The notes beneath the pieces are model-generated. The model searched no databases. It saw nothing but the letters and a program-made list of their open reading frames with translations, and was not told the DNA's origin. Both the position numbers and the translations under genes were made by a program. Of a DNA stretch of 64,000 nucleotides, positions 6,936-16,500 are shown piece after piece; positions within the stretch are counted from its first letter, which is position 1, and each line of letters begins with the position of its first letter. Source of the stretch: Pseudomonas marginalis (GTDB taxonomy: Bacteria > Pseudomonadota > Gammaproteobacteria > Pseudomonadales > Pseudomonadaceae); the NCBI RefSeq assembly GCF_024169655.1, contig NZ_JALJWV010000001.1:4159001-4223000 (forward strand), given 5' to 3'.

Positions 6936-9344
6936 TTGGCTGAAGACGCAGTGTCATTCATCACCTCAGAGGACGAAGCAGAGGTTCGAGAGGATAGAAC
7001 TCAAGCTCCCGAGCTCTTCGCCCTCGATTCTGGCCAACTACCTTTCGAACGAATGGGAGATGCTCATTTTGAGCTTTTGGTCGCAGATGTCTTTCGCGCA
7101 GAGCTGCAAGCTGACTCTGAAGACTGGTACGACACCGTCAGTCGCTTGAATGACGGGGCCGACCAAGGACGAGACGTCATCTTGTTCAACGAAGGCAGTC
7201 CCGTTGGAGTAATTCAGTGTAAGCGCTTGAAGAAAACTCTTGAGCTCGATGCGCTTATTTATGAGATCTGTAAATTCTTTCTATACGCTCACATCAGACC
7301 ACAAATCTCCTCTACGCCAGGAACTGCCTTTAGATATTACGTAGCAGTAGCAGACGGTGTCAGCGCCAAGCTTTTTGAATTTATGCAAGGAACAGGTCAA
7401 GCGCGCTTCGATGATTTGCGTGCGACTTTTCAGACGAAATGCGGCACCGTGCGTACTAAATCAGAAACTCTAAAAAAACACCCTTTACTCAAAAACCTAA
7501 CAAAACCCCAGCTATGCAATATCGTCTGGCAGTGGATACCTCATTTGCAGACTAGGGTGTTGAAAAAAGACAGCCTTTCAAGCTTGGTGGCTAAACACTC
7601 AATAGTAAAACGTACCTACTTCCAACTCGAATCGGACAGTACTGCGATCATCGAAAGCATTCGCGACTACCTAGTATCTCAAGGTGGGGCACTTTCAGGG
7701 GCTGACGAGCCTTACCTAAAAAAGATCCGTACAGAATACATTGATCGGGAGCTGCGTGAGGGCGATCAACTCAATATTGGACTTATCCAAGGTAAGGATT
7801 TAATTCCTTTTCTACAGGCCATGCTTGCTCCAGAAGTGGGGATGTTTGAGCAAAGTTTTGGTAACCGCCCCGTAGTGCTCGCGGCAGGTTCTGCAGGCGC
7901 TGCTCCTGGACAATGGAGTGACATAAATACGCTTGTAGAAGCCTACCCAAATCCTCTCGTATTAGTAGTCGGATGCGGAGAGGTCACCGGGGCTATACTG
8001 ATCGGATGGACAGCAACCGATGGAATGTCCTCCATTGACCCTTCTTGGAAGCCGGCACCCGCTCAAAAATTCAGGGCGGGATGGTGCTGGGTAACCGACC
8101 CTGCTGAAGGGCTAATCAACTGCTATGTTCTGGTGGAAAATGAACCCAATAACCCTGACTTTGATCGAGGTAACATTTCTCTGAGGCTTGCTTTCAAGGA
8201 TCTTATCGTCTGGCCTACCTTGGGAAATGATTTCACTAATTCACTCCAGAATAAAAACTCTCAACTGCGGAGAATCATCGCGAGCCAAGCTGATGATCGG
8301 CAACGCCGGCACAATCTAATCTTGACCTCTCAGCACATCACAGACCTCAAGGGTATCGCGAAATCTCTGCCGGACTACTACGCAAGACGGTTGACCTCTT
8401 CGGTTGTGGTTGCGGCCGCCAACAGCGGGCAGCTGCGAAATTGTTCGATGAAAATTCACAGCGCAACCGGGATATTTCCAGCCGCAGACCGAGCGCAAAG
8501 TACCCGCTCAAGCCTACCTGGAATACAGCCTCCAAGCCGTGTCATGCGCAGAAGCACCAGTGGTGGAATGATGCTCACATTGACATGGGATGCTAATGGG
8601 TCTCTGGAGCGTGTGAAGGGCCTTAGACTGCAAGGTGGTGTAGTCCAAGATGACTTGGAACCAGCTGCACTCGAGTTCCACGAACTCTTCGACCGTCATC
8701 CACCCGACGCCTATTATCTTGATGTGGTAAAGGAAGAACTCAAGCGGCTTAACACACTTGTGCAAGCAGGAAGCATTAAAGACTCACAGGACTTTACATA
8801 TCAGACCAGGTACGGAGTGAAGCCAGATAACGATTTTACGTTAGACGAAATGGCCTCCTCAGGAAAATATGTGATGAGAGCGGTGAAAGCACTGAGCTAC
8901 CTCAAGTCTCACAAAGACTCTGTCTGGATCACAGAACCAGGCACGAAAGGCCACCTCCAATTCAGCAACGCAGAAGGTGAGTACAACGTCCTTGCGTGGG
9001 CAAATGACGACTTCGGCGTGAGGGATATGGCTAACGATCTCTATCGATGGGCCAGAGGTACTGCAAACCATCCACAACTAGTTGTGTTCGCGAACGGAAT
9101 TGGTCGTGTTGAGGATACAAAGCCTGGCGAATCTACCGATGATGAGGAAACCAGTCGAGAGCGCTTCGACATTTCAGACCCACCGCACAGAAAAGACTCC
9201 ATCACCGATGTTGCAATGGTGAATAAGGTGTACTTCTTCGCTCTCGACGGGATCGAGTCGATGTACGACAAGGCAAAGGCTATTCCCGCTGAAGATTTTA
9301 TGGACGACATATCTAATCGCAGGAAAACACTAGATGCTCAGTGA
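6936..9344 (+). CDS. Large Mrr-like nuclease protein, first gene of module A (LmuA-like)
   Basis: The 802-residue protein opens with a restriction-endonuclease-like domain (about residues 30-150). Putative active-site residues are Glu46 in FELL, Asp80 in DQGRDV and the QCK motif at 94-96, the Mrr-type PD-(D/E)xK pattern. The remaining 650 residues have no motif I recognise. The start is TTG, supported by AGGAG 6 bases upstream. The stop overlaps the next start by 11 bases. Order nuclease, small protein, SMC-like ATPase is that of Lamassu-type defence (LmuA-LmuC-LmuB), where the nuclease effector is released or activated by the ATPase complex when foreign DNA is sensed. Family assignment is by layout; 802 residues is long for a typical effector. 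Confidence 0.75.
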   Translation: MAEDAVSFITSEDEAEVREDRTQAPELFALDSGQLPFERMGDAHFELLVADVFRAELQADSEDWYDTVSRLNDGADQGRDVILFNEGSPVGVIQCKRLKKTLELDALIYEICKFFLYAHIRPQISSTPGTAFRYYVAVADGVSAKLFEFMQGTGQARFDDLRATFQTKCGTVRTKSETLKKHPLLKNLTKPQLCNIVWQWIPHLQTRVLKKDSLSSLVAKHSIVKRTYFQLESDSTAIIESIRDYLVSQGGALSGADEPYLKKIRTEYIDRELREGDQLNIGLIQGKDLIPFLQAMLAPEVGMFEQSFGNRPVVLAAGSAGAAPGQWSDINTLVEAYPNPLVLVVGCGEVTGAILIGWTATDGMSSIDPSWKPAPAQKFRAGWCWVTDPAEGLINCYVLVENEPNNPDFDRGNISLRLAFKDLIVWPTLGNDFTNSLQNKNSQLRRIIASQADDRQRRHNLILTSQHITDLKGIAKSLPDYYARRLTSSVVVAAANSGQLRNCSMKIHSATGIFPAADRAQSTRSSLPGIQPPSRVMRRSTSGGMMLTLTWDANGSLERVKGLRLQGGVVQDDLEPAALEFHELFDRHPPDAYYLDVVKEELKRLNTLVQAGSIKDSQDFTYQTRYGVKPDNDFTLDEMASSGKYVMRAVKALSYLKSHKDSVWITEPGTKGHLQFSNAEGEYNVLAWANDDFGVRDMANDLYRWARGTANHPQLVVFANGIGRVEDTKPGESTDDEETSRERFDISDPPHRKDSITDVAMVNKVYFFALDGIESMYDKAKAIPAEDFMDDISNRRKTLDAQ

Positions 9345-9903
9345 CCTGATTACGCTCTTGGATGAGCGAGCAACCCAGGCCGGCTTCACTTCCCCCGAGA
9401 AGGGTGTTTTGGAGTTTACAGGCGACCCTCACTGGCCGGGCCCTCCCCCTACGACTCAAGTGAAATATTGGTCGACTACTTTTGCCTCAGTGCTGCTTGT
9501 ACACATCGACGGCGCTACCGCAGAGGAAGCCTGGAGAGAAACGAAGCATGCTGAAGCGTTTCTCGACGCCGGACTCCTGCGGCTGGAAAAAAAGGGTTCC
9601 GTCGTGGATGGCTACCTGGTTTTAGCGCTGGCGCAATCGAATGAAGAGCTCAAGCAATTCATTACTGACGTCGAGAAAGATACGAGGTTCGTCAGGAAGC
9701 ACGTCGTGTACCAGGACGCCGAAGGCTGGCAACGGTGCCAACGTATCACCCCGCTTGGATTGGCAGAGCCGTATGAACAGGCTGACTACCCGCAATTCGT
9801 GCCTGAAAATGAAGAGATGGCTGACCTGCTGGCAACCCTATCAACGTCAAAAGGAAAGGAACTCGCTCGCAATCATGGAAAGAAGTGGGATTTGAATGAA
9901 TAA
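9334..9903 (+). CDS. Small middle component of module A (LmuC-like)
   Basis: A 189-residue soluble protein with no membrane segment or catalytic motif. It overlaps the nuclease gene by 11 bases and the SMC-like gene by 8 bases, so the three products are probably made in fixed proportion. A short partner between effector and SMC-like ATPase is the hallmark of Lamassu/ABC-three-component systems, in which it bridges the other two. I infer this role from position and size only. Confidence 0.7.
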   Translation: MLSDLITLLDERATQAGFTSPEKGVLEFTGDPHWPGPPPTTQVKYWSTTFASVLLVHIDGATAEEAWRETKHAEAFLDAGLLRLEKKGSVVDGYLVLALAQSNEELKQFITDVEKDTRFVRKHVVYQDAEGWQRCQRITPLGLAEPYEQADYPQFVPENEEMADLLATLSTSKGKELARNHGKKWDLNE

Positions 9904-12658
9904 CTTACCTATTAAATTCATTTCGGTAGAGATCCAGAATTTTCGAGGCGTGCGAGATGTTCTACGAATCCCACTGAGCGCACCGCTGACGATCATTCAC
10001 GCAGCTAACGGCACCGGTAAAAGCACCATATGCTATGCGTTGGAATGGTTGCTAACGAATAAAGTGAACGATCTTCCAACTACCACTGATTTTTCGTGCC
10101 ATTGGGGATCTGGCGACACATTCGTAAGCGCTGAATGCGAGATCAACGGCGAACCGTATCAATTAGAACGGCTAAAGGGTAAAGCTTGGATCAAAAAACA
10201 GGGCGATCGCAAAAAGAAACCCATCAAAGACGCTAATCTGCTGGAGATGCTCACCCCCGGCTCAATTTCGGGTGGTAGCGCCCAAGCCACGACCAAAGCC
10301 CGCCGTGACTGGCTACGCAACTGCAGATGGCTATACGCAAACTCCCTGGCCCTTCTGGTAGATAACAGCGAGTCGGCGCTCCGACAGCAGATATTTGCGG
10401 ACATATTGGGATTGGGCCACCTTGCGAGCACACTTAGCAATCTGAAGGAATACCGGACTGAGCTACCCAAAACTCAAGGTCTGGAGACAAAACTGCAGGG
10501 GCTTTCGACCGAAATTAATGCACTTGAAGCAAGGCTTTCTGAAAGCCAACACGGGCACGACCAAGTGTCTATCAAGCTGAACGAGGTGCTAGCAGGTTTT
10601 CCAGGCACTCAGTTAACGGGAAATCTTCTAAACGATTTCAAAATTATTCAAATGAAGGTGGCCGGGCTGCTGCAGACTGCTAAGCACCAGAAGAACATAC
10701 TGAGTTTGTTACTGGAGGGATGGGCAGAATACGAATCAGGTCTTCAGCAGCTCGGAATCAACCGGGACTTGCTCAGAGAGCTTACCGAGACCACCACGAA
10801 ATTGAACAATGAGCACCGCCAGCTATCTGAGCAGCTCGCTGCCCTCAATACACGAATGGGCCAAGCAAAAATCAGTATTGACTGGGCACGAAAAAATACT
10901 GAGATTCTCGATCGCTGGGACGCCATCATTGCGAATCCCGTCTTCATCCAGCAGTTCCCTCAACCCGATATTTCCTTCGATCGTCTGCAGCAAAGCTTCG
11001 TTGAACATGGCTGGGATGCAGACCGGCAAACGCGATGGCGGAATGCCCTTGAATACTTGATCAGCAACAAGAACACCCTGCTGGATCTCCTACAACGTAA
11101 AGAAGATCTGCTGCGCAGCCCTGTCTTACCCCCAGCGAATTTCGTTCAGATATCAAAATCAGCAGATGAGGCGAAGCAAGCGAGAATTAAAGCTCAAGCC
11201 GAATTCGACGCTTTATCGAACGTGATAGAACGCCTGAGATCGCTCGGACATGAAGCGGTGAATTCCCTTACGAGCGGCCATTGCCCCCTATGCAGCCATG
11301 ACTGGAAATCAGCTGACGCATTGCGCCAGCGTCTCACTTACGCTGCTACGACGCCAGAGCTGCAGGCTGCAAAAGAAAAACTAGATATTGCTCAGGCGAC
11401 CGAGAAGTTCTGCGACTTGTCATTACAAACCGCTAGCCAACAGCAATCTGCAGCTGAGAATTACTCTGGCCAGCTTAAGTCTGCAAACGATAAATTGAAG
11501 TCATTTGACGAAAAAACAAGCTATCTAGCTACCATGAACAAAGCTGAGTTTTCAGGTTCTGACGTCAGCAGTTTTGAACACCTACTCACCCGCATCAAAA
11601 TCGCGATCGACACAAAAATAATCGCTGAAGCCATGCCAAGGGTTGATGAGTTCTTCAAGTTGCCATCCCCTGCCAACGCGAGAGATGGGGTATCCGCTGC
11701 GAGAAAGGCGCTGATCGGTTACACCCAGCATTTCGAGCAACAGCTTAGGTCAGATAATGCAGAGCAGCCGATTCTAACCCGCTCCGTGAACGAGAAGCTC
11801 CAAAACATTCAAGCTAAAACCCAAGAATCTCACCAGGTCAATGCCAGGATCGCGGCGGCTTCTCAAATAGTGAATCGTTTCCAAAGCCAGTGGAACGAAG
11901 TCAACAGTGGTCTCCCAATCTCTGTGGAATTGCACTCCGCCACACAAACGCGCGTGGACGAAGAACTCGCGAGGGCGAAAGGCTATGAGCTTGAGATTAG
12001 CGAATGCAAAATTTTCCTGAGTGTCGATGAAGACTCTGAAAAATTGATGAAGCTTCTGAAAGAAAAACAGGTGGTGACAGAAAAGCTCAATGCGGGCCAA
12101 AGCCACATAACAGCGGCAGACAGCGCGATCGGCCTGTACAGCAATCATGTTCGTGACGCGACCGTTTCTAGCCTATCCCCGCTCCTGGGCCCGGCGACTG
12201 AACTGTTCTCTCGGATGCACGCAAACGAGGTGTATCACAAGCTGAGCGTTTCTGGGGACGATTTGAACTGGATGGTACTCGCTGAGGGTCACGACACACC
12301 GTTGGAAGCTCAAGAAAAATTGAGCCAAGGACAGCGGCAAGACCTGGCGCTATCTCTATACCTTGCCAGGGCAAAAAGTACCGGTGGCAGTTTCCTGTTG
12401 GATGAACCGATCGCTCACCTGGATGACCTGAACCGAGTGGCCATGCTGGATATTTTCAGGCTCGCCGCGACATCAATGCCAAACATGAACTTGATCCTTA
12501 CGACCGCAAGCGACAGTTTAGCCCGACACCTGATGCAGAAATTTTCGAGCGTTTCGGATAAGCAGCTATTGAACACAATCTATCTGGAAGGAAATCCGAG
12601 AACGGGTGTGAAAGCGTCAGTGAATGGGGTTCCAACCGATACAGCGGCACCTGTCTAG
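9896..12658 (+). CDS. Rad50/SMC-like ATPase with zinc-hook motif, module A (LmuB-like)
   Basis: The 920-residue protein has an N-terminal ATPase half with Walker A AANGTGKST (Lys42) and long coiled-coil arms. CPLC at residues 463-466, almost exactly mid-protein, is a Rad50-type zinc hook. The C-terminal ATPase half has the ABC signature LSQGQ at 809-813 and Walker B SFLLDEP with Asp836/Glu837. Such proteins dimerise through the hook and clamp DNA or DNA ends. All key ATPase residues are present, so it looks functional. It overlaps the small middle gene by 8 bases. Together with its neighbours it fits the LmuB role, sensing foreign DNA and controlling the nuclease. Other SMC-based conflict systems are possible. 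Confidence 0.85.
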   Translation: MNNLPIKFISVEIQNFRGVRDVLRIPLSAPLTIIHAANGTGKSTICYALEWLLTNKVNDLPTTTDFSCHWGSGDTFVSAECEINGEPYQLERLKGKAWIKKQGDRKKKPIKDANLLEMLTPGSISGGSAQATTKARRDWLRNCRWLYANSLALLVDNSESALRQQIFADILGLGHLASTLSNLKEYRTELPKTQGLETKLQGLSTEINALEARLSESQHGHDQVSIKLNEVLAGFPGTQLTGNLLNDFKIIQMKVAGLLQTAKHQKNILSLLLEGWAEYESGLQQLGINRDLLRELTETTTKLNNEHRQLSEQLAALNTRMGQAKISIDWARKNTEILDRWDAIIANPVFIQQFPQPDISFDRLQQSFVEHGWDADRQTRWRNALEYLISNKNTLLDLLQRKEDLLRSPVLPPANFVQISKSADEAKQARIKAQAEFDALSNVIERLRSLGHEAVNSLTSGHCPLCSHDWKSADALRQRLTYAATTPELQAAKEKLDIAQATEKFCDLSLQTASQQQSAAENYSGQLKSANDKLKSFDEKTSYLATMNKAEFSGSDVSSFEHLLTRIKIAIDTKIIAEAMPRVDEFFKLPSPANARDGVSAARKALIGYTQHFEQQLRSDNAEQPILTRSVNEKLQNIQAKTQESHQVNARIAAASQIVNRFQSQWNEVNSGLPISVELHSATQTRVDEELARAKGYELEISECKIFLSVDEDSEKLMKLLKEKQVVTEKLNAGQSHITAADSAIGLYSNHVRDATVSSLSPLLGPATELFSRMHANEVYHKLSVSGDDLNWMVLAEGHDTPLEAQEKLSQGQRQDLALSLYLARAKSTGGSFLLDEPIAHLDDLNRVAMLDIFRLAATSMPNMNLILTTASDSLARHLMQKFSSVSDKQLLNTIYLEGNPRTGVKASVNGVPTDTAAPV

Positions 12659-12784
12659 AACTGGGAGAATCCACTGGGCCGGGAGATTGAGCATCTCCAG
12701 ACTCAGAGGCCGAAGCTGATCCCTCCCGTGAAAAAAAATGAAACCACATGGTTGACCTTACGATGTAACTCCAGGAAATCAAAA

Positions 12785-13408
12785 ATGGGTCGAGGCAAAG
12801 AGTTCTTTCGAGGAATGACGAAAACCCGGCTGAAGGAGGCGATTCGGGAGGAAATCGCGGCAGTTGATTTCGGACAGGAATTTGAGTCCGCCCTCATTGC
12901 CGACCTCATACTCCAGAAGCATTACCACTGCGCGGCGCAAAGCCTTCGCCCAAGTCTCTTTCGAAAACTACACCGGCCCGGAGCGGCTTACGACTTCCAA
13001 GGCTACTTTCCAGACCATGGCTGGCACGGGGTCTCATGGACGCAATGCATTGAACCTCGAGACGAAATGGCCTGGTTGGATCGCGCACTCCGGGATGCTG
13101 CGCACCCCATAATTTCGAGCTATAGGGCGATGCATCCAATATGCGAACGGTGCGGGAACCACCCGTCAACGGAAGTTGACCACGTTCTTCCCGAGTTCAA
13201 CATTATGGTCACTCAGATTATTCAAACGCTCAGCCTCTCCCAGGTCGAGGAGATATTTTCTCGCTTCGACTGGCTGGACAAAGAGCCATTCTCTCTTCCG
13301 CCAGGACACGCTGCTTTGCAGCTCATCGATGAGGCTCATCAGACTGCAATACTCCAAGCTGTATGCAAACCCTGCCATATGCTCAACGCGAATGAGCGGC
13401 GGCGCTGA
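12785..13408 (+). CDS. HNH endonuclease, fourth gene of module A
   Basis: With the ATG at 12785 (AGGA about 8 bases upstream) the product has 207 residues; a GTG start at 12728 would add 19. The C-terminal half carries an HNH nuclease layout with zinc ligands: CERC at about 120-123, VDH at 131-133 and CKPCH plus Asn at about 194-201. The N-terminal 110 residues are unassigned. The gene is on the same strand, 126 bases after the SMC-like ATPase, so it may share its transcript. HNH proteins are not a usual fourth part of Lamassu systems, so it could be an extra effector or a separate passenger. Confidence 0.75.
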   Translation: MGRGKEFFRGMTKTRLKEAIREEIAAVDFGQEFESALIADLILQKHYHCAAQSLRPSLFRKLHRPGAAYDFQGYFPDHGWHGVSWTQCIEPRDEMAWLDRALRDAAHPIISSYRAMHPICERCGNHPSTEVDHVLPEFNIMVTQIIQTLSLSQVEEIFSRFDWLDKEPFSLPPGHAALQLIDEAHQTAILQAVCKPCHMLNANERRR

Positions 13409-13451
13409 GCGATTCGGAGACTGGGGATGAAACCAAGCTGGCTACTTCCTC

Positions 13452-13541
13452 ATGAGTAATCCTCAGCAATTGGACTTGCTGGCACACAAGCCCGCTTATG
13501 AAGGTGTCTACGAAACCCGGGGCGATTCAGACTTCAGGTGA
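13452..13541 (+). CDS. Possible 29-codon ORF after module A
   Basis: This short frame lies 43 bases after the HNH gene. The predicted peptide (MSNPQQLDLLAHKPAYEGVY and nine more residues) has protein-like codon use but no strong ribosome binding site. It may be the start of a gene truncated at the boundary with module B, or chance. Confidence 0.2.
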   Translation: MSNPQQLDLLAHKPAYEGVYETRGDSDFR

Positions 13542-13584
13542 GCGATCAGCTAGCGGGCTTGTGCTTGCCCGTTCCCTGCGCTGG

Positions 13585-16500
13585 TCAAGGTACGACAATG
13601 CGATCTCCAAGCCGCTTTCGGACGGCTTCTCTCAACTGGACTTTGCCGAGATCGTCGAGAATAGAGGCTGAAAGAGGTTCGGAAGCCTTCAACAATTGAC
13701 GTCCGGGATGATCCGGTTCAAGCAGATCGAGGATTCGATCGGCAGTCGTACGATCACGCCTGGCCATAGCGTTGGCGCCAACCAGCAGCAGAGCGCGTCG
13801 CTTGTTCGAGTTAGCGACCCGCTCAAAGAGTTTAAGGGCAATTTCCTCGGAAGCATGGGCGCCGACGAGTTGAGCCGCTGACGCGGCAAGGATTGGCGGC
13901 GTACTCAGCAGAAACGCGGATGTCAGATGCTCGACAATGCTAGGGTCTACGGAATCGGCGTCGGCCAGGGCATCAATGGCGTCGAGGCGTATCCAACGGG
14001 CTTCCGGAATATTGACGAGGTTCGATATTTTCTGCTGGATTCTCGCGCTGCAGCAATTCGCTGCGACGATCAGGGCATTTCGGCTAAGCGCGCGGTCGAC
14101 CGTTGTGGCGGCAAGATCGAGCAGAGTATTCCCGATTGTATCGGATAAGGGACCGTTCACTGCAAGGGCAACGACCGCCTCTTGCGCAATATCAAAGCTC
14201 TCGGGTTCATCGTAGTGCGGTTCGGCGCTCGACCAAGTGTCATGTATCAGAAACAACAGCGTTTTGAGGTGATCCGGGTGCGGCCGTTCTGCAAGCAGGG
14301 CGACTAGGGCGCGGCGAACGCGGCTTCCAGGATCGGATGCCATTGCGAGGATTGTAGGCGGCAAGGGGTCCGGGAATGTCGGCGCCAGATGAAACAGCGC
14401 CGTACGGCGTGCATCGGCGCGCTGGTGGCAAAGCGCAGCCTCAACAAGGACGGTATCGCCAATCGCAATCGCCGCCTCGGTCGCACTGACGGCATGTTCT
14501 GTGCGGCTGGCAAGGGTCAGCCACTGGATGATCGCTGGCGAGGCGTCGCCACTGCTTTCGATGATGACCGGCACGACAAGGTCGAGCGCATCCGCATCGA
14601 GCTGCGAGGCACAAGCCGTCAGGAATAATAGCGTCTGACCGTTGACCTTGCGAGCTTTCCGTTTCCTGGTCGGGAACGCTTTGTAGATTTCCTTTAGTTC
14701 CCTTGGAAGCGCGCCTGTAATCAGACTTAGTGTAGCCGCGTGGCTGTCTTTCCCGAGTTGCCGGCGGGCGCGCTGCATGGCAGTTAGCAGGGTGACTTGT
14801 CGATCAGGCTGTCCACTATTCACCTGGAATGCGGCGACCAGGGATTTTGGTGCGACTTTCAAAGCTGTGAGCGCAAGCTCGTCACACAGATCCACCTCAG
14901 AGGGGACTGAGCTGATCCGCGCCGTAAGCGTAGGCTCCAGCGCTGTGCGCCAGTGCTCTCGCGCTGCCGCCCAGACATATGGCTCCTCATCCATACCCTT
15001 GCCCGCTACGAGAATGGCTCGAAGCTCGCTTTCACCCACCGGTCCGGGGGAGGTTAAGAGCGCCTGTGCCCAGGCACGGACCAACTCCGCTACGCGCGGA
15101 TGGTTGGCAAGGAGCAGCCAGCGACCCTCTACGCGAAGCTGGCGGATGTAGGCGTCGATGAAGACGCCGGATGTGTAACCGTCGCCTTCATGGTTCGACT
15201 GCGCGGCCTCTTCAGCGGCATGGTCCCGCTCGCCATCCTCAATTGCACGCCATTCCTCTAGGCCACTCTTAGCGTGTTGACGGTGGATGCTCGCGAGGTC
15301 ATCCAACGCAGCCTGCACTATCCTCTCGAACCCTGCTAGATCGCGCACGGCGCCAGCCGCGACGGCGTTGGCGTTAAGCTCGAAGCCGTGGCCAACCATC
15401 TCGTGCGCGGCGTCGAGATAGGCGGCGGTCAGGTTGGGTGCGAAGCGATCGAGCCGCTTGGCGAAGTCTGCTCCGTAGTCCCCTCGGTCGAAGCCAAGCT
15501 CCTCACGAATAAATCGGGCGGCGACTTTGGCCGCGATGGGGCTCGCGGACACAGTGTCGTACCAGGCATCGTCAAAGACCGGCGGCTGCCAGTTATGGGT
15601 GAAGAAGGAAGCCCCCCGCTGTGTACCTTTCAACAGCCATCGCGCCACGCGGCTTGGTATCGAGGCATCGCTACCTACCTCGGACGCCAGCTCCAGCAAT
15701 GGTGCGAACTTGGATTCGGGGTCCATGAGGCTTTCGTCCAGCCAGGCATCGATCGCTTCCTGGCTGTCGGAGTCAATTGCGAAGGCTTGGTCAACGTCCT
15801 GTCGGCCAGCGAACGTGCGAGCAACTTCATAAACTCGGGCTGCCGTTTCCATGCCCCAGCTGCGGTGCGTTGACGGCAGCTGAACGAGCGCGGAGATCAG
15901 GGTCTCGATCGCAAACTCGCTCTGCCCCCAGCAGCCCCTTGCGAAGGCCTCAAAGCCTTGGCGGACGCTCGGATGAGCGAAGGCGATCGTGCGGGCCGGC
16001 TGCCGCAGATGGCGGGCCGCGACCATACGGTCTACGAGGCGATCCAAGCCATCGCCTAGCGCTCGATCAAGTCCACGTAGCGTGCGTTGAAGAGAGTGAA
16101 GTCGGGCGCGGTCGAACTGGCCGCGCGCCACCAGCAGCGCCCAAACGATGGCTGAGGTTCCGCAAGTGTCGATGGATGATAGAGCTCTGACGACGACACC
16201 TTCCACCGCATCGCGCTGCGCCAACTCGAGCAGCCGGCGAAAGAAGATATGGTCTTCTTCCCCGGCATCGGGGCCGGTTTGCATGTGGGCGAAATACAGC
16301 TCTATCTCGAGCGGCGTCCCAAGCTTGTCTAGCACCTCATTGCGAAACGCGTACGCCTTGGTTTGCAGAGCGGCCGGTAGCTGATCCATGCGATTGTCAT
16401 GAATGTCGCGGAGTTGGCCATCCCGATACTGGCCGGCATCCAACTCGACCGACCACGTATTGAGACTCACCCCGACTTTGGCGCTCTGCATCATGTCGCT

